Origin: CAYRTD01 sp964595055
GTDB taxonomy: Bacteria; Bacteroidota; Bacteroidia; Bacteroidales; GCA-2748055
Assembly: GCA_964595055.1 (NCBI GenBank)
Contig: CAZQOV010000005.1
Coordinates: forward strand, 1 to 43,377
Length of the DNA stretch: 43,377 bases
Reading direction: 5' to 3'
Made by a program: the position numbers and the translations under genes. Under the pieces are notes generated by a model, which did no database searches, was not told where the DNA came from, and was given only the letters and a program-made list of their open reading frames with translations. Positions 33,837 through 41,379 of this stretch are shown here, in pieces (positions within the stretch are counted from its first letter, which is position 1; the number at the start of each line of letters is the position of its first letter).

Positions 33837-34052
33837 AGAGCCCCTAAGCTACGGATCCGCATATCCAGGTATCTTACTTTTAGGGCAATACCTGGACTAT
33901 CGGTAATCTGTGATCGGTGAACAGTTTGATCTCATAGTAGGGAAATATTTTCCACGAATTATGGCAGTTGAGTGCAGGGAAGTTGTTGGATGTTTATGCT
34001 GCAATATGTCAGTTCTTTACAGGATTTGGTTAGATAATACTTACTGCAATCG
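33837..34052. other. Intergenic region between convergent fcl and HAD genes
   Basis: No gene is seen. It holds a perfect 8-bp inverted repeat (CCAGGTAT 33865-33872, ATACCTGG 33888-33895) without a T-tract, and a short heptamer-like stretch at 33902-33929. Confidence 0.5.
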
Positions 34053-34682
34053 CTATTCACGTGCAAAGACATCCGTAAGCTTCTCAGGATGTTTCAAATG
34101 ATAGGTTCTTATCCCTGTTTCAGATGCCCCATCCAAATGCTGTGGCGAATCGTCAATGAAAAGTGTAGCGCTCGCTTCCAGATTATTTTCATCCAGAATT
34201 TTCTGAAAAGATTCAGGATCGGGTTTTCTTCGTCCGAAGCGACAGGAATAATAGGCTTTTTCAAACAAGGGATCGATAGTGGGTATCCCAAACTTTTCCT
34301 CAACTTTAGGGAAATAATATTCCAGATGCGGCTCATTCGTATTGCTGAACAGAAAAGTTCGGTATTTTTCTTTCAAGGCTCTTAGTAAGGTGAAATTTTC
34401 TTCCGGGAAATCGAGTAACATGGCATTCCATGCATCTCTTATCTGATCAAGACTTACTCCATTGGGTATGATTTTCTTAATCTCTTTGAAAAAGTCTTCC
34501 CCGGAAATCTTCCCAACATCCAGCTTATTGAATACTTCAATCTGATTATGCTGACTGAAATATTTGTCAAACTCTTTTAAGCCGAGATCAATAAATGCCT
34601 GTCTTGTGCGGGTATAATCGATGTTGATGATTACACCCCCCCAGTCGAAAATGATATTCTGGATTCCTTCGGTAATGTTCAT
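34053..34682 (-). CDS. HAD-superfamily phosphatase (subfamily IA)
   Basis: A 209-residue hydrolase. Motif I is IIFDWGGVI, where the second aspartate of the usual DxD is glycine, as in YihX-like members. Motif II is FLFSNTNEPH, motif III is RKPDPESF and motif IV is LFIDDSPQHLDGA. YihX-like enzymes act on small sugar phosphates, but the substrate here is unknown. I chose the ATG at 34682 because the upstream TTG at 34703 lies in the promoter box CAAAAATA (34701-34708, TATTTTTG on the minus strand). It converges on fcl. Confidence 0.9.
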   Translation of the reverse strand: MNITEGIQNIIFDWGGVIINIDYTRTRQAFIDLGLKEFDKYFSQHNQIEVFNKLDVGKISGEDFFKEIKKIIPNGVSLDQIRDAWNAMLLDFPEENFTLLRALKEKYRTFLFSNTNEPHLEYYFPKVEEKFGIPTIDPLFEKAYYSCRFGRRKPDPESFQKILDENNLEASATLFIDDSPQHLDGASETGIRTYHLKHPEKLTDVFARE

Positions 34683-34700
34683 GTCAATAATGGTTTTCTG

Positions 34701-34708
34701 CAAAAATA
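34701..34708 (-). promoter_or_regulatory. -7 box TATTTTTG for the HAD phosphatase
   Basis: An exact TAnnTTTG match on the minus strand, 18 nt before the ATG at 34682. Confidence 0.55.
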
Positions 34709-34758
34709 GGAATAATTATGGAAACAGGGGTTGAGGAGTGGGGAGGGGTGGGGAGAAG

Positions 34759-34785
34759 AAAAAAAGGCCATCATTTCTGACAGCC
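34759..34785 (-). terminator. Intrinsic terminator after the amylase gene
   Basis: Read on the minus strand, an 8-bp stem with two G-U pairs (34778-34785 with 34766-34773) and a 4-nt loop is followed by seven T residues (34759-34765). A second perfect palindrome, GGTAAGAT-AC-ATCTTACC, lies at 34796-34813 between it and the gene. Confidence 0.75.
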
Positions 34786-34866
34786 TTTTCAATAGGGTAA
34801 GATACATCTTACCAAAACAACCAACCAATTAACAACATAAAAACCTGCCTAAATCTTTTTTATTGT

Positions 34867-37635
34867 TTAATGGTGGATGATTTTTTTCACAACATTATCC
34901 TTATCTATGTCCATTACCTTTACCAGATAGATCCCGGCTTTCAGAAATCCCAGATCCAATATGGCACGGGGCTCATTTACGACTTTCCTTAATACCAATC
35001 TGCCACTCATATCGCGTATGCTGACTTCGGAAATGATTTCATTATGTTCGATAAACAACCTGTCTGAAACAGGATTGGGATATATACGTAAATCCGAAAA
35101 ACTTTCCCTTTTCATATCAGAGGTAGGAAGCTCAGGTATATTAAGTGCTTTGGTGGTAAATATATGATATTCCCCCGGTTCGAGATAAAATGTCCGGTTT
35201 ACATCCTGAATAGTTAACTCATTACCCGAAAGGTAGTCATACCAGGAGCCGGTGCGGCTGAAATTTGCTTCCATGGTTCGGGGCACCACATCAAAATTCC
35301 CAATGATGCGGACATCCATATCCTCGTGGTTCAACTTAATCCTTTTTAAGGGCCCGTTAAGACTCAAAACATAATCATCGGTGGAGAAAGCGGGCTGTTC
35401 CTGTTTCAACTTAATAAAGGTGGAAAAAACAGTTCTTAAACGAGTGCGATTGAAATAATAATCCCAGCGTATGGGTTTATTTCCGACCCTTCCATTATAA
35501 TCGATGGAAAAATCATATCCCATTTCTCCGAACTGCCATATCATTTTGGGCCCCGGAATGGTGAAAAAGAAGGCGGCAGCCTGCTCCACCCTGAATAAGG
35601 CGGTAGTGAAATCGGTAATATCATACTCTCCACCGGGACTGGAATTTCCGTATTGAAGATTCTTGTACATCAGCCGTTCTTCATCATGACTTTCCATATA
35701 CCCTACAAGATGTGGAACGGTCCAGTTTCGTTCCTGGTAAGAAATATCCTTGAAATTGGATTTTCCGGATGTATGGTATCCCATGGTTGCCTCATTATAG
35801 TTATAATTCAGGTTGCCCCATATCATCATTCCGTATTCGGCAAGTTCCTTTTCTTCACTATTGGGAGCAAAATGTTCCAGGATGACATATGCTGAAGAAT
35901 CCACACTCCAGATATGATCGGCCATTCTTTTTAAAATGGCAATCCTTGATTCATCATAAAAACCGCCATCTCCCGGGGTGTTTGTAAAACCTTTGGTGAA
36001 GTCGAAACGGTATCCATCAATGTTATATTCCTTAATCCAGAACTCATTAACACGATCCACAAACTTTTTAGTCTCCTCACTTTCATGGTCGAAATCGTAT
36101 CCCCATGAAAAAACCTGGTTGGGAGATTCTTCATTGTACCAGGGATTATTGGCTGCAGGCCGGTTCTGCTCATCATTGAAATAAAGCTGTACCAGAGGCG
36201 ATTGCCCGTAACTGTGATTCAATACCATGTCCATAATTACCGCAATATCGCGCCCGTGACAGGAATCAATAAATGCCTTGAGATCCTCTGCAGGCCCATA
36301 GTATTTATCCGGAGCGAAATAAAATGAGGGATTATAACCCCAGCTTTCATTTCCTTCGAACTCATTGAAAGGCATAAGTTCGATAGCATTTACCCCCAGC
36401 TCGGTAAAATAATTAAGGGTATCGGTAAGGGTCTTCCAGTCGTGAGCTTCAATAAAATCACGTACCAGCAATTCATAAATGACAAGCTCCTGCTCTTCAT
36501 GAGGAGTAAAATCATTCTGCCAAACATAATCTTCCTGATCGGTCTGGAAAACACTCACAATGCCATTGGTCATTCCTGTCGGATAAGGTTTAAGATTGGG
36601 ATACGTATCTTCCTCTATCCATTTGTCATGCCAGGGATCAAGAACCTTCCCGGTATAAGGATCCGCAATTTTCAATTCGCCATCAACATAGTACTGATAG
36701 GCATATTCCTTCCCGGCCTCTACCCCATCGATGGTGACCCAGAAATAATCTCCATCTTTGTTCATCCGGTACGCAGAAGCGGGTGTCCAGCTATTAAAAT
36801 CGCCAATAGCAAATGCATAATCCTTGAATGGGGCATAAAGAACAAGGGTTACCGTATTTTCGTCAATGTAGTTGATCCCGGCTTCCGTCCCCTGGGGTAA
36901 CTGAGCCACCGGTTGAGGTGCCAGAACATGAACAAATACCGAATCGGCAACCTCAGTTTCTCCGTCATCGGCTATCACTTTCAGCCAATAATCTCCACTT
37001 TCGGAAAAAGTAAACAAATTCGTTACCTGGTCATCGCTAACTTCTTTGATCTTTTCATCATTAAGAAAAAGACTGAGGCCAGCCTCCATGGAAGTTGATG
37101 CCTGAAAATTGATATCCGTTCCCGGCTCTGCAATCATATTCTCCGCCGGGGTAATTATCGAAACATTCAAACCCGGCTCAAATACTTCTACAAAAATATC
37201 TTTTCCTCCGGATGCTTTGCCTTCATAGTAAGTCGACCCTGAATAAGGCTCTGCACTGCGGAAAACAAAAGCCATGTGGGTGATGGTTTCACCCTCCGGA
37301 ACTCCGTAATAACTGCGTATATCCGGAGTAATTTCCAGGGTATATAAATTGGATTGTCCGTCTACTCTGACCAACCGGGTATCCAAAGTATTTTCTCCCC
37401 ATTCGGTTTTCACATATTGCCAGTCGAATGTGCCCGCACTGTTTTCCGTTAACACCCCTGTATGTGCATATACATCTCCGTCATAATCTATCAGTCCTGC
37501 TGTACCCCTGGTTGCATCAAAGGTTATGGTAACCGGCTGATCTGCAAAAGGCAGTTCCGGTTCTGAAGTAACCACCTGTGCAGTAAGAGCCCCACTCCAC
37601 AAAACCAGGAACAGGATATATAATCGTCTTCTCAT
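34867..37635 (-). CDS. Secreted GH13 alpha-amylase with type IX secretion signal
   Basis: A 922-residue exported enzyme that would cut alpha-1,4-glucans. Order: signal peptide (1-20), an N-terminal beta domain (about 21-155), an Ig-like domain (about 158-240), a CBM48-like domain (about 250-330), the GH13 barrel (about 380-740) with nucleophile D545 in GYRFDFTKG, acid/base E587 in VILEHF and third carboxylate D651 in ESHDEE, an all-beta C domain, and a T9SS type A sorting domain at the end (YPNPVSDRLFI ... LKAGIYLVKV). A strong Shine-Dalgarno (AAAGGAG, 6 nt spacing) precedes the ATG. No TAnnTTTG box was found, and a terminator follows susE, so its promoter is not resolved. Confidence 0.92.
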   Translation of the reverse strand: MRRRLYILFLVLWSGALTAQVVTSEPELPFADQPVTITFDATRGTAGLIDYDGDVYAHTGVLTENSAGTFDWQYVKTEWGENTLDTRLVRVDGQSNLYTLEITPDIRSYYGVPEGETITHMAFVFRSAEPYSGSTYYEGKASGGKDIFVEVFEPGLNVSIITPAENMIAEPGTDINFQASTSMEAGLSLFLNDEKIKEVSDDQVTNLFTFSESGDYWLKVIADDGETEVADSVFVHVLAPQPVAQLPQGTEAGINYIDENTVTLVLYAPFKDYAFAIGDFNSWTPASAYRMNKDGDYFWVTIDGVEAGKEYAYQYYVDGELKIADPYTGKVLDPWHDKWIEEDTYPNLKPYPTGMTNGIVSVFQTDQEDYVWQNDFTPHEEQELVIYELLVRDFIEAHDWKTLTDTLNYFTELGVNAIELMPFNEFEGNESWGYNPSFYFAPDKYYGPAEDLKAFIDSCHGRDIAVIMDMVLNHSYGQSPLVQLYFNDEQNRPAANNPWYNEESPNQVFSWGYDFDHESEETKKFVDRVNEFWIKEYNIDGYRFDFTKGFTNTPGDGGFYDESRIAILKRMADHIWSVDSSAYVILEHFAPNSEEKELAEYGMMIWGNLNYNYNEATMGYHTSGKSNFKDISYQERNWTVPHLVGYMESHDEERLMYKNLQYGNSSPGGEYDITDFTTALFRVEQAAAFFFTIPGPKMIWQFGEMGYDFSIDYNGRVGNKPIRWDYYFNRTRLRTVFSTFIKLKQEQPAFSTDDYVLSLNGPLKRIKLNHEDMDVRIIGNFDVVPRTMEANFSRTGSWYDYLSGNELTIQDVNRTFYLEPGEYHIFTTKALNIPELPTSDMKRESFSDLRIYPNPVSDRLFIEHNEIISEVSIRDMSGRLVLRKVVNEPRAILDLGFLKAGIYLVKVMDIDKDNVVKKIIHH

Positions 37636-37641
37636 GTTTTA

Positions 37642-37648
37642 CTCCTTT
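37642..37648 (-). promoter_or_regulatory. Strong Shine-Dalgarno AAAGGAG before the amylase
   Basis: On the minus strand AAAGGAG lies 6 nt upstream of the ATG. This is unusual here: most genes in the window have A-rich leaders without a recognisable Shine-Dalgarno. Confidence 0.7.
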
Positions 37649-37731
37649 CTTATTTATACTTCTTTTTTGCTATAATTTCTTTATTAAGAGTTCGCTATTA
37701 AATGCACTTATTATCCATGGTCCTTTATCAT

Positions 37732-38278
37732 TTATCTCCAGGTTCCAGCAAATATCCCCATCAAAGGCTCCATCGTCAATTTCTCATCTACCTCTATTTC
37801 CTTCTGATCAATCACATCAAAAACTTTTGCCGTTTTTCCCGGATCTATCCTGAACCATTCCGGATTTAACCCTGACTCCTTCGTTTTTGTTGTTAATGTT
37901 CACCATTACTTTTTGTTATCATTATACCGAAGGTAAACATTAACAATTTTTGCAGAAGCATAATGGGTTACTTAACCCGCATGGGTTACGGGCTTTTCTT
38001 TCCTTAAGGTTAATAAAATCTGAAAGAAATTTTGCATCTCCAGGCTTTCTTCATCCAGGGTTTCCCCTGTGAAGGCATTTTTCTTGTCTCCTTCCCATCC
38101 ATCCGGGGATAATCTATTCTGATGAGACCGTGTTTATCGCCATCTGCATGTAACATTAATACTTCTCCACCTTAAAGAGACTGCGCTATTCCACGGTTGA
38201 AAGGAAATATGGTATTCCAGTTTTATAAAGATCATTGTTCATGCCCACCTGAATGTAGAACCGGGGCATATCAAAATA
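37732..38278 (-). pseudogene. Decayed C-terminal fragment of a GH13 neopullulanase/cyclomaltodextrinase
   Basis: No single long frame exists, but stitched minus-strand frames give the C-terminal part of a SusA-type GH13 enzyme. In order: DMPRFYIQVGMNNDLYKTG (ending near 38210), RGIAQSL-stop-GGEVLMLHADGDK (about 38105-38195), DGWEGDKKNAFTGE ... LRKEKPVTHAG (37972-38103), HYASAKIVNVYLRYNDNK (37906-37965), KVMVNINNKNEGV, then NPEWFRIDPGKTAKVFDVID and GIFAGTW to a stop at 37732. Between blocks there are about five frameshifts and at least one internal stop. The N-terminal two thirds are missing: the homology begins right at the susE terminator. A functional copy would probably have lain between susE and the amylase gene. 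Confidence 0.85.
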
Positions 38279-38314
38279 AAGGCCATCCGAGGGTATGGTG
38301 ATCCTCAGATAGCC
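38271..38314 (-). terminator. Intrinsic terminator after susE/F
   Basis: On the minus strand a 12-bp stem with two G-U pairs (38303-38314 with 38281-38292) and a 10-nt loop is followed by TTTATTTT. It ends the susCDE transcript and overlaps the edge of the decayed GH13 fragment. Confidence 0.75.
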
Positions 38315-38395
38315 TTCATGGAAAAAACTTTACTAATTATTGTATGCTTCCTGTACCGTCTTTAAAGTTCAGTTCAATGGTTGTTGTTCCTCCGG

Positions 38396-39826
38396 TTACC
38401 GGAACTTCCGCCTGGTCGCACCGGTACCACGATATTCAATAACTCCGCTAAATATATTGAACTCATGCTGCCACCAGTCATAGTGCCACTTGTGCCAGGC
38501 ATGCATTCTGAGATTTCCAGCAGCGAGATCTTTAGTGATCGTAAGTACTTCATTAGGATTATCAACGGTAAACATGTTTTCTTCAAGTGCAACATCATCA
38601 AATCCACCAACGGCATCTCCTATCAGATAAACTTCCGGGCTGGTAATGGATACTGAGTCTCTTTCAAGGTCAACCCATACCATGTAATAACCGGCTTCTG
38701 CAGGGGCGGGAACATTACTGCCACCTAACAGATGATCACCGGGTGTAGGTTGAGTATCATCATTAACACCAAAATCGCCTGCCCACTCTTTTGCGGGAGC
38801 AAACTTGACGCCCTCAGAAGCTTCGAGCCATACGATTCTCCAGAAGGCATTCGGGTGAGAATGTACAGGAATCATGGGTACATCGGTTAATTCCCACTGC
38901 CAGCCGTCGGGTGTACCATCGCCATCGGAATCATCCAGGTTAAGCGCACCTCCAATCATATAGAGTTCTTCGGGATATTCGGGCAGAGGGTCTGCATCAC
39001 CGGTTTTTACCGCAGTTGCCACGTAGTCTTCACCTTTTTCCCAGGTAAGAGTAACGGTATAAACAGCATATTCATCAATGGCAATATTTCCTCCTCCGGG
39101 CTCAAGGTTGTCCAGAGCACCGCCGAAATTGGTGTTCACTTTTACTCCGGTAACGCCGCCTCCGAGATCGATATCGGGATCAAGGATCACCTTCCATCCG
39201 TCTGAATAACGGAATTTGTATTCGTTCTCAAGCAAGGTGAGTTCTTCTACACTGAATTCCATCATGTTTTCGTCAAATGTAGCAGTCATGGGAGTACTTT
39301 CACTCCAACCTCCGGGAGTTGCTCCGCCAATTACTCCCCATACTACTTTAGCCATGGCCACAACACCCAGCTCAGTATCGATCATGATGTGATACAGCGC
39401 ATCTTCAGGTACACTGAACTGATTGGTGGTTTCTTCATATCCACCTCTCCATAAGCCTTCCTGTGGTTCCTCTACATCAAGTTCAGCTTCAGGTACAATA
39501 GCGAAATCAGATGTCGGTCCGTAAGTCATTTGGCTGGCACCGGCTACCTGAACCAGATTAAACTTTGAGTCAGCAGGCAGTGCCATGTACAGTTCATAGA
39601 GTGTAGATCTTTCTTCCTGATTAACCTCATTCTTGGTTACGTCAAAACGTACATCAGAGGTAAGATCCTCGTCTGTAGCGGCATCCATTTTCAGGTAAAT
39701 TCCATCCAGAACGATCACAGGATCATCGTCATCGTCATCATCTTTATTACAGGAAACAAAAAGACTGCTGGCAATAAACAACATCACCAGTATCTTCAGT
39801 GTCGATTTTAAATGGTTTAGTTTCAT
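38396..39826 (-). CDS. SusE/SusF-like outer-membrane starch-binding lipoprotein, C-terminus frameshifted
   Basis: A 476-residue surface lipoprotein. Signal peptide ends in lipobox LFVSC, followed by an aspartate run (NKDDDDDDD). The body shows the SusE/SusF multi-domain beta layout, with repeats such as LYMIGGALN and VYLIGDAVGG and aromatic-rich ends (MHAWHKWHYDWWQHEFNIF) typical of starch-binding sites. The frame ends in ATRRKFR. One base added near 38418 restores DQAEVPVTGGTTTIELNF and KDGTGSIQ to a stop at 38337, the ending expected of the family. So a one-base deletion (or sequence error) has replaced the last ~28 residues by a short tail. The ATG at 39826 begins the signal peptide. Confidence 0.88.
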   Translation of the reverse strand: MKLNHLKSTLKILVMLFIASSLFVSCNKDDDDDDDPVIVLDGIYLKMDAATDEDLTSDVRFDVTKNEVNQEERSTLYELYMALPADSKFNLVQVAGASQMTYGPTSDFAIVPEAELDVEEPQEGLWRGGYEETTNQFSVPEDALYHIMIDTELGVVAMAKVVWGVIGGATPGGWSESTPMTATFDENMMEFSVEELTLLENEYKFRYSDGWKVILDPDIDLGGGVTGVKVNTNFGGALDNLEPGGGNIAIDEYAVYTVTLTWEKGEDYVATAVKTGDADPLPEYPEELYMIGGALNLDDSDGDGTPDGWQWELTDVPMIPVHSHPNAFWRIVWLEASEGVKFAPAKEWAGDFGVNDDTQPTPGDHLLGGSNVPAPAEAGYYMVWVDLERDSVSITSPEVYLIGDAVGGFDDVALEENMFTVDNPNEVLTITKDLAAGNLRMHAWHKWHYDWWQHEFNIFSGVIEYRGTGATRRKFR

Positions 39827-39870
39827 AATAATTGAATTTTTGTTAATAAACACTTTTAGAAATTAAATTT

Positions 39871-41367
39871 TTATTGTGGATCCGCGAGTAAGTTCTCATT
39901 CGCATCTGTTGCCCATTTTGGTATAGGGAATGTGGTACGGGAAGGATCTGAAGCGGGCTTTTCCCACCAGGCATCGGTAAACTTCCCGAACCGAATAAGA
40001 TCCTGTCTTCTGTGTCCTTCAGCAAACATTTCACGTCCACGTTCCGCCAGGAGGTCGTCCAGATCAGCACCCGTCCAGGGCTCAACTCCGGCCCTTTCCC
40101 TGATATCGTTTATCCATTCATCACCGGCACCGGCCCCTTTCATTCGGATTTCAGCTTCAGCCTTCATCAACCAGAAATCGGTAAGACGGAAAATAACAAA
40201 ATCATTGCTCAGGTTTTCTTTTGCTCCCATAGCTACTTCATATTTTACGATACGGGCGCCTGACATTCTGATCTCTGCAGGTGTATTTGCAGAAGTCATG
40301 CGAAGCGCAGGGATCTCCGGGGTAAACACCAGGGGTTCCTCTGCCACGGCATCAATAATTGGATTGCCATCAGAATCGTACTGCTGCCCGACCAAGAACC
40401 AGTTGTCTTTCCTCAGGTCACCTTCGTCATAGGAATTATAGTGACTTTCAAGAGCAGCAAACCCATTCCAGGGACCAACATTCATATCGTAAGTTAAATT
40501 GCTTTGATAATGCAGTGTTCTCATGTGAATTCGGAAACCCTGAAAATTTTCTTCATCATATGGGATGGAGAAAATAATTTCCTCATTGTTTTCATTGTTG
40601 GTTTCAAACGGACCGCTGGGATCAGTATCCAGAGAATACATCCCGCTCATTATAATACTGTCGGAATAAGCTCCGGCTTTTTCCCATTGCGGAGTACCGG
40701 TGTAAACTTCAGCATTCAGATACAACTTTGCCAGCAGGGCAAATCCCATTTGACGAGTAGCAAGATACTTTTTATCCACCTTTTGTAGCAAGGGTAAATT
40801 CCTTTCAACGGTATTTACCAGGCTGTCAAAAATTGCTTCTCTTCTTGTTTTAAAGGGCTTTTCCGGAACGTCAAGGGTAGTGGTGAGATAAGGAACATCG
40901 CCAAAGTTATCCATAAGCAAATAGTAATAAAAGGAACGCAATACTTCCACCTCCGCTACCTTAGCCATTATCTGCTCATTTTGAGGTAATGCCCTTAATA
41001 AATCTAGTATTTTATTCGCTGAAATCATGCCCTCATATAAGCGTCCCCACATATTATTTACCCCCTCAACATCATTGTTCCAGTCATGCTGATGCATAAC
41101 CCTCCACTTACCTCCATCATCCCAGTCTGCATCGCGGGTGGGACCACACATCTCATCCGAAGTAATTTCCTGGGCAAGATACCACCAGCCTTCATCATCA
41201 GCCAGAGGCCTAAGCCTGGAATAGGCATCAACGGCAAGAGTTTCTATCTGAAACTGGTTTTCCGGATAGTTTTCTGCAGGTAGCCTATCATACAAATCCT
41301 CAGTGAGATCTGTACAGCTCGTTCCCGCAAAAAATAGTATTGTAAATAAAAAAGCTATTCTTCTCAT
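39871..41367 (-). CDS. SusD/RagB-like nutrient-binding outer-membrane lipoprotein
   Basis: A 498-residue surface lipoprotein. The lipobox is FAGTSC with the cysteine at residue 18. The family's helical TPR-like body is visible: LAVDAYSRLRPLADDEGWWYL, EVLRSFYYYLLMDNFGDVPYLT (the conserved RAFxYFxLVxxFGDVPL position), ALLAKLYLNAEVY, FVIFRLTDFWLMKAEAE and the C-terminal IRERAGVEPW and EGHRRQDLIRFGKF. SusD caps the SusC channel and delivers glycan. It lies 12 nt after susC. Genes around it point to starch or another alpha-glucan. Confidence 0.95.
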   Translation of the reverse strand: MRRIAFLFTILFFAGTSCTDLTEDLYDRLPAENYPENQFQIETLAVDAYSRLRPLADDEGWWYLAQEITSDEMCGPTRDADWDDGGKWRVMHQHDWNNDVEGVNNMWGRLYEGMISANKILDLLRALPQNEQIMAKVAEVEVLRSFYYYLLMDNFGDVPYLTTTLDVPEKPFKTRREAIFDSLVNTVERNLPLLQKVDKKYLATRQMGFALLAKLYLNAEVYTGTPQWEKAGAYSDSIIMSGMYSLDTDPSGPFETNNENNEEIIFSIPYDEENFQGFRIHMRTLHYQSNLTYDMNVGPWNGFAALESHYNSYDEGDLRKDNWFLVGQQYDSDGNPIIDAVAEEPLVFTPEIPALRMTSANTPAEIRMSGARIVKYEVAMGAKENLSNDFVIFRLTDFWLMKAEAEIRMKGAGAGDEWINDIRERAGVEPWTGADLDDLLAERGREMFAEGHRRQDLIRFGKFTDAWWEKPASDPSRTTFPIPKWATDANENLLADPQ

Positions 41368-41379
41368 AATCTCATTTTT

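Noticed and set aside
33865..33895. Terminator after fcl
   Set aside because: The 8-bp stem is perfect, but the loop is 15 nt and no T-tract follows.
38381..38656. 91-residue plus-strand frame over the susE end
   Set aside because: It is antisense to SusE/F coding sequence that remains family-like through the frameshift.
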